A stretch of DNA of 64,000 nucleotides from Cristatella mucedo (taxonomy: Eukaryota > Bryozoa > Phylactolaemata > Cristatellidae), in assembly GCA_009760855.2 (NCBI GenBank), contig WPIO01000371.1:1-64000 (forward strand). Reading direction: 5' to 3'. The stretch's first letter is position 1. Every line of letters starts with the position of its first letter. The notes under the pieces are model-generated. The model did not search any database. It worked only from the letters and a program-made list of their open reading frames with translations, and was not told the origin of the DNA. Positions 22,312 through 35,600 of this stretch are shown piece after piece. The position numbers and the translations under genes are program-made.

Positions 22312-23054
22312 GCATTTCGCACGTAAATAACACGTTTCGCACGAGTTCGCAGCAGATCGCGGAATCTGTAAAAAGTTCAAATCTGCATGTCGGAGCGTGT
22401 TCTGGCTTGCAGCAGAGTGCTGCACCTTGTTTAAAGCATTTCGCACGTAAATAACACGTTTCGCACCAGTTCGCAGCAGATCGCGAAATCTGTAGAATGT
22501 TCAAATCTGCATGTCGGAGCGTGTGCTGGCTTGCAGCAGAGTGCTGCACCTTGTTTAAAGCATTTCGCACGTAAATAACACGTTTCGCACCAGTTGGCAG
22601 CAGATCGCGGAATATGTAGAAACTTCAAATCTGCGTGTCGGAGCGTGCCCTGGCTGGCAGCAGAGTGCTGCACTTGTTTAAAGCATTTCGCACGTAAATA
22701 ACACGTTTCGCACGAGTTCGAAGCAGATCGCGGAATCTGTAGAAAGTTCAAATCTGCATATCGGAGCGTATGGTGGCTTGCAGCAGAGTGCTTCACCTTG
22801 GTTAAAGCATTTCGCACGTAAATAACACGTTTCGCACTAGTTTGCAGCAGATCGCGGAATATGTAGAAACTTCAAATCTGCATGTCGGAGCGTGCGCTTG
22901 CTGGCAGTAGAGTGCTGCACCTTGTTTAAAGCATTTCGCACGTAAATAACACGTTTCGCACCAGTTTGCAGCAGATCGCGGAATATGTAGAAACTTCAAA
23001 TCTGCATGTCGGAGCGTGTGCTTGCTGGCAGCAGAGTGCTGCTCCTTGTTTAAA
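22312..23054 (+). repeat. Six-unit variant block, copy E
   Basis: It starts 2,975 bp (24 units) after copy D. Unit 1 has CTGTAAAAAGTTC and GTTCTGGCTTG; unit 2 has the rare GCGAAATCTGTAGAATGTTC (22483-22502); unit 3 has CAGTTGGCAGC, GCGTGTCGG, CGTGCCCTGG and GCACTTG as in copy D; units 4 to 6 match copy A base for base, including GGTTAAAGC and GGCAGTAG. So the left half resembles copy D and the right half copy A, which points to a recombinant. Confidence 0.8.
22436..22559 (+). repeat. Rare-variant unit shared with 51833-51956
   Basis: The unit contains GCGAAATCTGTAGAATGTTC (22483-22502), with G-to-A and G-to-T changes not seen elsewhere apart from its twin 29,397 bp away (237 units). The preceding units differ between the two places, so the shared piece is little more than one unit. 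Confidence 0.75.
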
Positions 23055-25921
23055 GCATTTCGCACGTAAATAACACGTTTCGCACCAGTTCGCAGCAGAT
23101 CGCGGAATCTGTAAAAAGTTCAAATCTGCATGTCGGAGCGTGTGCTGGCTTGCAGCAGAGTGCTGCACCTTGTTTAAAGCATTTCGCACGTAAATAACAC
23201 GTTTCGCACCAGTTCGCAGCAGATCGCGGAATATGTAGAAACTTCAAATCTGCATGTCGGAGCGTGTGCTGGCTTGCAGCAGAGTGCTGCACCTTGTTTA
23301 AAGCATTTCGCACGTAAATAACACGTTTCGCACGAGTTCGCGGCAGATCGCGGAATATGTAGAAACTTCAAATCTGCATGTCGGAGCGTGAGCTTGCTGG
23401 CAGCAGAGTGCTGCACCTTGTTTAAAGCATTTCGCACGTAAATAACACGTTTCGCACCAGTTTGCAGCAGATCGCGGAATATGTAGAAACTTCAAATCTG
23501 CATGTCGGAGCGTGCTTGCTTGCTGGCAGCAGAGTGCTGCACCTTGTTTAAAGCATTTCGCACGTAAATAACACGTTTCGCACACCAGTTCGCAGCAGAT
23601 CGCGGAATATGTAGAAACTTCAAATCTGCATGTCGGAGCGTGTGCTTGCTGGCAGCAGAGTGCTGCACCTTGTTTAAAGCATTTCGCACGTAAATAACAC
23701 GTTTCGCACCAGTTTGCAGCAGATCGCGGAATATGTAGAAACTTCAAATCTGCATGTCGGAGCGTGAGCTTGCTGGCAGCAGAGTGCTGCACCTTGTTTA
23801 AAGCATTTCGCACGTAAATAACACGTTTCGCACCAGTTCGCAGCAGATCGCGGAATATGTAGAAACTTCAAATCTGCATGTCGGAGCGTGAGCTTGCTGG
23901 CAGCAGAGTGCTGCACCTTGTTTAAAGCATTTCGCACGTAAATAACACGTTTCGCACCAGTTCGCAGCAGATCGCGGAATATGTAGAAACTTCAAATCTG
24001 CATGTCGGAGCGTGAGCTTGCTGGCAGCAGAGTGCTGCACCTTGTTTAAAGCATTTCGCACGTAAATAACACGTTTCGCACCAGTTCGCAGCAGATCGCG
24101 GAATATGTAGAAACTTCAAATCTGCATGTCGGAGCGTGAGCTTGCTGGCAGCAGAGTGCTGCACCTTGTTTAAAGCATTTCGCACGTAAATAACACGTTT
24201 CGCACGAGTTCGCAGCAGATCGCGGAATATGTAGAAACTTCAAATCTGCATGTCGGAGCGTGTGCTTGCTGGCAGCAGAGTGCTGCACCTTGTTTAAAGC
24301 ATTTCGCACGTAAATAACACGTTTCGCACCAGTTCGCAGCAGATCGCGGAATATGTAGAAACTTCAAATCTGCATGTCGGAGCGTGTGCTTGCTGGCAGC
24401 AGAGTGCTGCACCTTGTTTAAAGCATTTCGCACGTAAATAACACGTTTCGCACCAGTTCGCAGCAGATCGCGGAATATGTAGAAACTTCAAATCTGCATG
24501 TCGGAGCGTGTGCTTGCTGGCAGCAGAGTGCTGCACCTTGTTTAAAGCATTTCGCACGTAAATAACACGTTTCGCACGAGTTCGCAGCAGATCGCGGAAT
24601 CTGTAGAAACTTCAAATCTGCATGTCGGAGCGTGTGGTGGCTGGCAGCAGAGTGCTGCACCTTGTTTAAAGCATTTCGCACGTAAATAACACGTTTTCGC
24701 ACCAGTTTCGCAGCAGATCGCGGAATATGTAGAAACTTCAAATCTGCATGTCGGAGCGTGAGCTTGCTGGCAGCAGAGTGTGCTGCACCTTGTTTAAAGC
24801 ATTTCGCACGTAAATAACACGTTTCGCACGAGTTTGCAGCAGATCGCGGAATATGTAGAAACTTCAAATCTGCATGTCGGAGCGTGTGCTTGCTGGCAGC
24901 AGAGTGCTGCACCTTGTTTAAAGCATTTCGCACGTAAATAACACGTTTCGCACGAGTTCGCAGCAGATCGCGGAATATGTAGAAACTTCAAATCTGTATG
25001 TCGGAGCGTGTGCTGCTTGCTGGCAGCAGAGTGCTGCACCTTGTTTAAAGCATTTCGCACGTAAATAACACGTTTCGCACCAGTTCGCAGCAGATCGCGG
25101 AATATGTAGAAACTTCAAATCTGCATGTCGGAGCGTGAGCTTGCTGGCAGCAGAGTGCTGCACCTTGTTTAAAGCATTTCGCACGTAAATAACACGTTTC
25201 GCACGAGTTCGCAGCAGATCGCGGAATATGTAGAAACTTCAAATCTGCATGTCGGAGCGTGTGCTTGCTGGCAGCAGAGTGCTGCACCTTGTTTAAAGCA
25301 TTTCGCACGTAAATAACACGTTTCGCACCAGTTCGCAGCAGATCGCGGAATATGTAGAAACTTCAAATCTGCATGTCGGAGCGTGTGCTTGCTGGCAGCA
25401 GAGTGCTGCACCTTGTTTAAAGCATTTCGCACGTAAATAACACGTTTCGCCCCAGTTAGCAGCAGATCGCGGAATCTGTATGTAAAACTTCAAATCTGCA
25501 TGTCGGAGCGTGCGCTTGCTGGCAGCAGAGTGCTGCACCTTGTTTAAAGCATTTCGCACGTAAATAACACGTTTCGCACGAGTTCGCAGCAGATCGCGGA
25601 ATATGTAGAAACTTCAAATCTGCATGTCGGAGCGTAAGCTTGCTGGCAGCAGAGTGCTGCACCTTGTTTAAAGCATTTCGCACGTAAATAACACGTTTCG
25701 CACGAGTTCGCAGCAGATCGCGGAATATGTAGAAACTTCAAATCTGCATGTCGGAGCGTGTGCTGGCTGGCAGCAGAGTGCTGCACCTTGTTTAAAGCAA
25801 TTCGCACGTAAATAACACGTTTCGCACCAGTTGGCAGCAGATCGCGGAATATGTAAAAAACTTCAAATCTGCATGTCGGAGCGTGCGCTTGCTCGCAGCA
25901 GAGTGCTGCTCCTTGTTTAAA

Positions 25922-26045
25922 GCATTTCGCACGTAAATAACACGTTTTGCACGAGTTCGCAGCAGATCGCGAAATATGTACAGACATCAAATCTGCGTGT
26001 CGGAGCGTGCCCTTGCTGGCAGCAGATTGCTGCACCTTGTTAAAA
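25922..26045 (+). repeat. Diverged satellite unit
   Basis: The unit carries GCGAAATATGTACAGACATC (25969-25988), GCGTGTCGG, CGTGCCCTTGC and GCAGATTGCTGC, and ends GTTAAAAGC. The combination of ACATC and GCGTGTCGG links it to the units at 37590 and 55662. Confidence 0.7.
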
Positions 26046-26666
26046 GCATTTCGCACGTAAATAACACGTTTCGCACGAGTTCGCGGCAGATCGCGGAATA
26101 TGTAGAAACTTCAAATCTGCATGTCAGAGCGTAAGCTTGCTGGCAGCAGAGTGCTGCACCTTGTTTAAAGCATTTCGCACGTAAATAACACGTTTCGCAC
26201 CAGTTCGCAGCAGATCGCGGAATATGTAGAAACTTCAAATCTGCATGTCGGAGCGTGGGCTTGCTGGCAGCAGAGTGCTGCACCTTGTTTAAAGCATTTC
26301 GCACGTAAATAACACGTTTCGCACCAGTTGGCAGCAGATCGCGGAATATGTAAAAAACTTCAAATCTGCATGTCGGAGCGTGCGCTTGCTGGCAGCAGAG
26401 TGCTGCACCTTGTTTAAAGCATTTCGCACGTAAATAACACGTTTCGCACCAGTTCGCAGCAGATCGCGGAATATGTAGAAACTTCAAATCTGCATGTCGG
26501 AGCGTGTGCTGGCTGGCAGCAGAGTGCTGCACCTTGTTTAAAGCATTTCGCACGTAAAAAACACGTTTCGCACCAGTTCGCAGCAGATCGCGGAATATGT
26601 AGAAACTTCAAATCTGCATGTCGGAGCGTGAGCTTGCTGGCAGCAGAGTGCTGCACCTTGTTTAAA

Positions 26667-27162
26667 GCATTTCGCACGTAAATAACACGTTTCGCACGAG
26701 TTCGCAGCAGATCGCGGAATATGTAGAAACTTCAAATCTGCGTGTCGGAGCGTGCCCTGGCTGGCAGCAGAGTGCTGCACCTTGTTTAAAGCATTTCGCA
26801 CGTAAATAACACGTTTCGCACTAGTTTGCAGCAGATCGCGGAATATGTAGAAACTTCAAATCTGCATGTCGGAGCGTGTGCTTGCTGGCAGCAGAGTGCT
26901 GCACCTTGTTTAAAGCATTTCGCACGTAAATAACACGTTTCGCACCAGTTTGCAGCAGATCGCGGAATATGTAGAAACTTCAAATCTGCATGTCGGAGCG
27001 TGTGCTTGCTGGCAGCAGAGTGCTGCACCTAGTTTAAAGCATTTCGCACGTAAATAACACGTTTCGCACGAGTTCGCAGCAGATCGCGGAATATGTAGAA
27101 ACTTCAAATCTGCATGTCGGAGCGTGTGCTTGCTGGCAGCAGAGTGCTGCTCCTTGTTTAAA
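26667..27162 (+). repeat. Partial variant block, copy F (four units)
   Basis: The order is a unit with GCGTGTCGG and CGTGCCCTGG (26667), a unit with CACTAGTTTGC (26791), a unit with CAGTTTGC and ACCTAGTTTAAA (26915), and a unit ending GCTGCTCC (27039). The unit with GTGGCTTG and GTGCTTCACC that stands between the first two in copies A to C and E is absent, so this is a shortened copy. The next unit has CACCAAATCGTAGC. Confidence 0.65.
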
Positions 27163-27286
27163 GCATTTCGCACGTAAATAACACGTTTCGCACCAAATCG
27201 TAGCAGATCGCGGAATATGTAGAAACTTCAAATCTGCATGTCGGAGCGTGAGCTTGCTTGCAGCAGAGTGCTGCACCTTGTTTAAA

Positions 27287-27410
27287 GCATTTCGCACGTA
27301 AATAACACGTTTCGCACAAGTTCGAAGCAGATCGCGGAATATGTCGAAACTTCAAATCTGCATGTCGGAGCGTGTGCTTGCTGGCAGCAGAGTGCTGCAC
27401 CTTGTTTAAA
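27287..27410 (+). repeat. CAAGTTCGAAGC / GTCGAAAC unit (interior copy)
   Basis: This is the same marker pair as units 1325 and 55040. It follows a unit with CACCAAATCGTAGC and GCTTGCTTGCAG, just after partial block F. Confidence 0.7.
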
Positions 27411-30400
27411 GCATTTCGCACGTAAATAACACGTTTCGCACCAGTTCGCAGCAGATCGCGGAATATGTAGAAACTTCAAATCTGCATGTCGGAGCGTGTG
27501 CTTGCTGGCAGCAGAGTGCTGCACCTTGTTTAAAGCATTTCGCACGTAAATAACACGTTTCGCACCAGTTCGCAGCAGATCGCGGAATATGTAGAAACTT
27601 CAAATCTGCATGTCGGAGCGTGTGCTTGCTGGCAGCAGAGTGCTGCACCTTGTTTAAAGCATTTCGCACGTAAATAACACGTTTCGCACCAGTTCGCAGC
27701 AGATCGCGGAATATGTAGAAACTTCAAATCTGCATGTCGGAGCGTGAGCTTGCTGGCAGCAGAGTGCTGCACCTTGTTTAAAGCATTTCGCACGTAAATA
27801 ACACGTTTCGCACCAGTTTGCAGCAGATCGCGGAATATGTAGAAACTTCAAATCTGCATGTCGGAGCGTGAGCTTGCTGGCAGCAGAGTGCTGCACCTTG
27901 TTTAAAGCATTTCGCACGTAAATAACACGTTTCGCACCAGTTCGCAGCAGATCGCGGAATATGTAGAAACTTCAAATCTGCATGTCGGAGCGTGTGTGCT
28001 GCTGGCAGCAGAGTGCTGCACCTTGTTTAAAGCATTTCGCACGTAAATAACACGTTTCGCACCAGTTTTCGCAGCAGATCGCGGAATATGTAGAAACTTC
28101 AAATCTGCATGTCGGAGCGTAAGCCTGCTGGCAGCAGAGTGCTGCACCTTGTTTAAAGCATTTCGCACGTAAATAACACGTTTCGCTCGAAGTTTGCAGC
28201 AGATCGCGGAATATGTAGAAACTTCAAATCTGCATGTCGGAGCGTGATCTTGCTGGCAGCAGAGTGCTGCACCTTGTTTAAAGCATTTCGCACGTAAATA
28301 ACACGTTTCGCACCAGTTCCCAGCAGATCGCGGAATATGTAGAAACTTCAAATCTGCATGTCGGAGCGTGTGCTTGCTGGCAGCAGAGTGCTGCACCTTG
28401 TTTAAAGCATTTCGCACGTAAATAACACGTTTCGCACCAGTTTCGCAGCAGATCGCGGAATATGTAGAAACTTCAAATCTGCATGTCGGAGCGTGAGCTT
28501 GCTGGCAGCAGAGTGCTGCACCTTGTTTAAAGCATTTCGCACGTAAATAACACGTTTCGCACGAGTTCGCAGCAGATCGCGGAATCTGTAGAAACTTCAA
28601 ATCTGCATGTCGGAGCGTGTGCTGGCTGGCAGCAGAGTGCTGCACCATGTTTAAAGCATTTCGCACGTTAATAACACGTTTCGCACCAGTTTGCAGCAGA
28701 TCGCGGAATATGTAGAAACTTCAAATCTGCATGTCGGAGCGTGTGCTTGCTGGCAGCAGAGTGCTGCACCTTGTTTAAAGCATTTCGCACGTAAATAACA
28801 CGTTTCGCACCAGTTCGCAGCAGATCGCGGAATATGTAGAAACTTCAAATCTGCATGTCGGAGCGTGAGCTTGCTGGCAGCAGAGTGCTGCACCTTGTTT
28901 AAAGCATTTCGCACGTAAATAACACGTTTCGCACCAGTTCGCAGCAGATCGCGGAATATGTAGAAACTTCAAATCTGCATGTCGGAGCGTGAGCTGGCTG
29001 GCAGCAGAGTGCTGCACCTTGTTTAAAGCATTTCGCACGTAAATAACACGTTTCGCACCAGTTTGCAGCAGATCGCGGAATATGTAGAAACTTCAAATCT
29101 GCATGTCGGAGCGTGAGCTTGCTGGCAGCAGAGTGCTGCACCTTGTTTAAAGCATTTCGCACGTAAATAACACGTTTCGCACCAGTTCGCAGCAGATCGC
29201 GGAATATGTAGAAACTTCAAATCTGCATGTCGAGCGAGCGTGCTTGCTGGCAGCAGCAGAGTGCTGCACCTTGTTTAAAGCATTTCGCACGTAAATAACA
29301 CGTTTCGCACCAGTTTCGCAGCAGATCGCGGAATATGTAGAAACTTCAAATCTGCATGTCGGAGCGTGTGCTTGCTGGCAGCAGAGTGCTGCACCTTGTT
29401 TAAAGCATTTCGCACGTAAATAACACGTTTCGCACCAGTTCGCAGCAGATCGCGGAATATGTAGAAACTTCAAATCTGCATGTCGGAGCGTGAGCTTGCT
29501 GGCAGCAGAGTGCTGCACCTTGTTTAAAGCATTTCGCACGTAAATAACACGTTTCGCACGAGTTCGCAGCAGATCGCGGAATATGTAGAAACTTCAAATC
29601 TGCATGTCGGAGCGTGTGCTGGCTGGCAGCAGAGTGCTGCACTTTGTTTAAAGCATTTCGCACGTAAATAACACGTTTCGCACAAGTTCGCAGCAGATCG
29701 CGGAATATGTAGAAACTTCAAATCTGCATGTCGGAGCGTGTGCTTGCTGGCAGCAGAGTGCTGCACCTTGTTTAAAGCATTTCGCACGTAAATAACACGT
29801 TTCGCACCAGTTCGCAGCAGATCGCGGAATATGTAGAAACTTCAAATCTGCATGTCGGAGCGTGTGCTTGCTGGCAGCAGAGTGCTGCACCTTGTTTAAA
29901 GCATTTCGCACGTAAATAACACGTTTCGCACGAGTTCGCAGCAGATCGCGGAATATGTAGAAACTTCAAATCTGCATGTCGGAGCGTGAGCTTGCTGGCA
30001 GCAGAGTGCTGCACCTTGTTTAAAGCATTTCGCACGTAAATAACACGTTTCGCACCAGTTTGCAGCAGATCGCGGAATATGTAGAAACTTCAAATCTGCA
30101 TGTCGGAGCGCGTGAGCTTGCTGGCAGCAGAGTGCTGCACCTTGTTTAAAGCATTTCGCACGTAAATAACACGTTTCGCACCAGTTCGCAGCAGATCGCG
30201 GAATATGTAGAAACTTCAAATCTGCATGTCGGAGCGTGAGCTGGCTGGCAGCAGAGTGCTGCACCTTGTTTAAAGCATTTCGCACGTAAATAACACGTTT
30301 CGCACCAGTTCGCAGCAGATCGCGGAATATGTAGAAACTTCAAATCTGCATGTCGGAGCGTGTGCTTGCTGGCAGCAGAGTGCTGCACCTTGTTTAAAGC

Positions 30401-31021
30401 ATTTCGCACGTAAATAACACGTTTCGCACCAGTTCGCAGCAGATCGCGGAATATGTAGAAACTTCAAATCTGCATGTCGGAGCGTGCGCTTGCTGGCAGC
30501 AGAGTGCTGCACCTTGTTTAAAGCATTTCGCACGTAAATAACACGTTTTGCACCAGTTCGCAGCAGATCGCGGAATATGTAGAAACTTCAAATCTGCATG
30601 TCGGAGCGTGTGCTTGCTGCTGGCAGCAGAGTGCTGCACCTTGTTTAAAGCATTTCGCACGTAAATAACACGTTTCGCACCAGTTCGCAGCAGATCGCGG
30701 AATATGTAGAAACTTCAAATCTGCATGTCGGAGCGTGAGCTTGCTGGCAGCAGAGTGCTGCACCTTGTTTAAAGCATTTCGCACGTAAATAACACGTTTC
30801 GCACCAGTTCGCAGCAGATCGCGGAATATGTAGAAACTTCAAATCTGCATGTCGGAGCGTGAGCTTGCTGGCAGCAGAGTGCTGCACCTTGTTTAAAGCA
30901 TTTCGCACGTAAATAACACGTTTCGCACGAGTTCGCAGCAGATCGCGGAATATGTAGAAACTTCAAATCTGCATGTCGGAGCGTGAGCTTGCTGGCAGCA
31001 GAGTGCTGCACCTTGTTTAAA

Positions 31022-31144
31022 GCATTTCGCACGTGAATAACACGTTTTAAACGAGTTCGCACCTGATCGTGGAATGTGTAATAACTTCAAATCTGCATGT
31101 CGGAGCGTGCGGTGGCTGGCAGCAGTGTGCTGCCCTTGTTTAAA
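31022..31144 (+). repeat. Strongly diverged satellite unit in a homogeneous region
   Basis: At least nine changes lie in one unit: CGTGAATAAC, CGTTTTAAACGAG, CGCACCTGATCGTGGAATG, GTGTAATAACTTC, GTGCGGTGGC, GCAGTGTGCTGCCCTTG. Units on both sides are near-consensus. The changes include a second TTTAAA-like site (31047). Confidence 0.75.
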
Positions 31145-32514
31145 GCATTTCGCACGTAAATAACACGTTTCGCACGATTTCGCAGCAGATCGCGGAATAT
31201 GTAGAAACTTCAAATCTGCATGTCGGAGCGTGTGCTTGCTGGCAGCAGAGTGCTGCACCTTGTTTAAAGCATTTCGCACGTAAATAACACGTTTCGCACC
31301 AGTTTCGCAGCAGATCGCGGAATATGTAGAAACTTCAAATCTGCATGTCGGAGCGTGTGCTTGCTGGCAGCAGAGTGCTGCACCTTGTTTAAAGCATTTC
31401 GCACGTAAATAACACGTTTCGCACCAGTTTCGCAGCAGATCGCGGAATATGTAGAAACTTCAAATCTGCATGTCGGAGCGTGAGCTTGCTGGCAGCAGAG
31501 TGCTGCACCTTGTTTAAAGCATTTCGCACGTAAATAACACGTTTCGCACCAGTTCGCAGCAGATCGCGGAATATGTAGAAACTTCAAATCTGCATGTCGG
31601 AGCGTGGGCTGGCTGACAGCAGAGTGCTGCACCTTGTTTAAAGCATTTCGCACGTAAATAACACGTTTCGCACAAGTTCGCAGCAGATCGCGGAATATGT
31701 AGAAACTTCAAATCTGCATGTCGGAGCGTGAGCTTGCTGGCAGCAGAGTGCTGCACCTTGTTTAAAGCATTTCGCACGTAAATAACACGTTTCGCACCAG
31801 TTCGCAGCAGATCGCGGAATATGTAGAAACTTCAAATCTGCATGTCGGAGCGTGAGCTTGCTGGCAGCAGAGTGCTGCACCTTGTTTAAAGCATTTCGCA
31901 CGTAAATAACACGTTTCGCACCAGTTTGCAGCAGATCGCGGAATATGTAGAAACTTCAAATCTGCATGTCGGAGCGTGAGCTTGCTGGCAGCAGAGTGCT
32001 GCACCTTGTTTAAAGCATTTCGCACGTAAATAACACGTTTCGCACCAGTTCGCAGAGCAGATCGCGGAATATGTAGAAACTTCAAATCTGCATGTCGGAG
32101 CGTGTGCTTGCTGGCAGCAGAGTGCTGCACCTTGTTTAAAGCATTTCGCACGTAAATAACACGTTTCGCACCAGTTTCCAGCAGATCGCGGAATATGTAG
32201 AAACTTCAAATCTGCATGTCGGAGCGTGCTGGCTGGCAGCAGCAGAGTGCTGCACCTTGTTTAAAGCATTTCGCACGTAAATAACACGTTTCGCACCAGT
32301 TTCGCAGCAGATCGCGGAATATGTAGAAACTTCAAATCTGCATGTCGGAGCGTGAGCTTGCTGGCAGCAGAGTGCTGCACCTTGTTTAAAGCATTTCGCA
32401 CGTAAATAACACGTTTCGCACCAGTTTGCAGCAGATCGCGGAATATGTAGAAACTTCAAATCTGCATGTCGGAGCGTGTGCTTGCTGGCAGCAGAGTGCT
32501 GCACCTTGTTTAAA

Positions 32515-32611
32515 GCATTTATTCGCAGCAGATCGCGGAATATGTAGAAACTTCAAATCTGCATGTCGGAGCGTGAGCTTGCTGGCAGCAGAGTGCTGCA
32601 CCTTGTTTAAA
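32515..32611 (+). repeat. Satellite unit with 27-bp deletion
   Basis: The unit start GCATTT is joined directly to ATTCGCAGCAG (32515-32531), removing the first two TCGC motifs. The right side of the junction corresponds to the AATTCGCAGC spacer variant. Confidence 0.8.
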
Positions 32612-35600
32612 GCATTTCGCACGTAAATAACACGTTTCGCACCAGTTCGCAGCAGATCGCGGAATATGTAGAAACTTCAAATCTGCATGTCGGAGCGTGT
32701 GCTTGCTGGCAGCAGAGTGCTGCACCTTGTTTAAAGCATTTCGCACGTAAATAACACGTTTCGCTCCAGTTGGCAGCAGATCGCGGAATATGTAGAAACT
32801 TCAAATCTGCATGTCGGAGCGTGAGCTTGCTGGCAGCAGAGTGCTGCACCTTGTTTAAAGCATTTCGCACGTAAAATAACACGTTTCGCACCAGTTTGCA
32901 GCAGATCGCGGAATATGTAGAAACTTCAAATCTGCATGTCGGAGCGTGAGCTTGCTGGCAGCAGAGTGCTGCACCTTGTTTAAAGCATTTCGCACGTAAA
33001 TAACACGTTTCGCACCAGTTCGCAGCAGATCGCGGAATATGTAGAAACTTCAAATCTGCATGTCGGAGCGTGTGCTTGCTGGCAGCAGAGTGCTGCACCT
33101 TGTTTAAAGCATTTCGCACGTAAATAACACGTTTCGCACCAGTTAGCAGCAGATCGCGGAATATGTAGAAACTTCAAATCTGCATGTCGGAGCGTGTGCT
33201 TGCTGGCAGCAGAGTGCTGCACCTTGTTTAAAGCATTTCGCACGTAAATAACACGTTTCGCACCAGTTCGCAGCAGATCGCGGAATATGTAGAAACTTCA
33301 AATCTGCATGTCGGAGCGTGAGCTTGCTGGCAGCAGAGTGCTGCACCTTGTTTAAAGCATTTCGCACGTAAATAACACGTTTCGCACCAGTTTGCAGCAG
33401 ATCGCGGAATATGTAGAAACTTCAAATCTGCATGTCGGAGCGTGTGCTTGCTGGCAGCAGAGTGCTGCACCTTGTTTAAAGCATTTCGCACGTAAATAAC
33501 ACGTTTCGCACCAGTTCGCAGCAGATCGCGGAATATGTAGAAACTTCAAATCTGCATGTCGGAGCGTGTGCTTGCTGGCAGCAGAGTGCTGCACCTTGTT
33601 TAAAGCATTTCGCACGTAAATAACACGTTTCGCACCAGTTCGCAGCAGATCGCGGAATATGTAGAAACTTCAAATCTGCATGTCGGAGCGTGTGCTTGCT
33701 GGCAGCAGAGTGCTGCACCTTGTTTAAAGCATTTCGCACGTAAATAACACGTTTCGCACCAGTTTGCAGCAGATCGCGGAATATGTAGAAACTTCAAATC
33801 TGCATGTCGGAGCGTGAGCTTGCTGGCAGCAGAGTGCTGCACCTTGTTTAAAGCATTTCGCACGTAAATAACACGTTTCGCACCAGTTCGCAGCAGATCG
33901 CGGAATATGTAGAAACTTCAAATCTGCATGTCGGAGCGTGTGCTTGGCTGGCAGCAGAGTGCTGCACCTTGTTTAAAGCATTTCGCACGTAAATAACACG
34001 TTTCGCACGAGTTCGCAGCAGATCGCGGAATATGTAGAAACTTCAAATCTGCATGTCGGAGCGTGTGCTGCTTGCAGCAGAGTGCTGCACCTTGTTTAAA
34101 GCATTTCGCACGTAAATAACACGTTTCGCACCAGTTTCGCAGCAGATCGCGGAATATGTAGAAACTTCAAATCTGCATGTCGGAGCGTGAGCTTGCTGGC
34201 AGCAGAGTGCTGCACCTTGTTTAAAGCATTTCGCACGTAAATAACACGTTTCGCACGAGTTCGCGGCAGATCGCGGAATCTGTAGAAACTTCAAACCTGC
34301 AATGTCGGAGCGTGTGCTGGCTGGCAGCAGAGTGCTGCACCTTGTTTAAAGCATTTCGCACGTAAATAACACGTTTCGCACGAGTTCGCAGCAGATCGCG
34401 GAATATGTAGAAACTTCAAATCTGCATGTCGGAGCGTGAGCTTGCTGGCAGCAGAGTGCTGCACCTTGTTTAAAGCATTTCGCACGTAAATAACACGTTT
34501 CGCACCAGTTTGCAGCAGATCGCGGAATATGTAGAAACTTCAAATCTGCATGTCGGAGCGTGAGCTGGCTGGCAGCAGAGTGCTGCACCTTGTTTAAAGC
34601 ATTTCGCACGTAAATAACACGTTTCGCACCAGTTTGCAGCAGATCGCGGAATATGTAGAAACTTCAAATCTGCATGTCGGAGCGTGAGCTTGCTGGCAGC
34701 AGAGTGCTGCACCTTGTTTAAAGCATTTCGCACGTAAATAACACGTTTCGCACCAGTTCGCAGCAGATCGCGGAATATGTAGAAACTTCAAATCTGCATG
34801 TCGGAGCGTGTGCTGGCTGGCAGCAGAGTGCTGCACCTTGTTTAAAGCATTTCGCACGTAAATAACACGTTTCGCACCAGTTTCGCAGCAGATCGCGGAA
34901 TATGTAGAAACTTCAAATCTGCATGTCGGAGCGTGAGCTTGCTGGCAGCAGAGTGCTGCACCTTGTTTAAAGCATTTCGCACGTAAATAACACGTTTCGC
35001 ACGAGTTCGCAGCAGATCGCGGAATATGTAGAAACTTCAAATCTGCATGTCGGAGCGTGTGCTGGCTTGCAGCAGAGTGCTGCACCTTGTTTAAAGCATT
35101 TCGCACGTAAATAACACGTTTCGCACGAGTTCGCAGCAGATCGCGGAATATGTAGAAACTTCAAATCTGCATGTCGGAGCGTGTGCTTGCTGGCAGCAGA
35201 GTGCTGCACCTTGTTTAAAGCATTTCGCACGTAAATAACACGTTTCGCACCAGTTTGCAGCAGATCGCGGAATATGTAGAAACTTCAAATCTGCATGTCG
35301 GAGCGTGAGCTTGCTGGCAGCAGAGTGCTGCACCTTGTTTAAAGCATTTCGCACGTAAATAACACGTTTCGCACAAGTTCGCAGCAGATCGCGGAATATG
35401 TAGAAACTTCAAATCTGCATGTCGGAGCGTGAGCTTGCTGGCAGCAGAGTGCTGCACCTTGTTTAAAGCATTTCGCACGTAAATAACACGTTTCGCACGA
35501 GTTCGCGGCAGATCGCGGAATATGTAGAAAACTTCAAATCTGCATGTCGGAGCGTGAGCTTGCTGGCAGCAGAGTGCTGCACCTTGTTTAAAGCATTTCG

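Noticed and set aside
16359..23054. Mobile element as the cause of the recurring six-unit block
   Set aside because: The blocks consist solely of satellite units in the normal register; there are no terminal repeats, target-site duplications or coding sequence.
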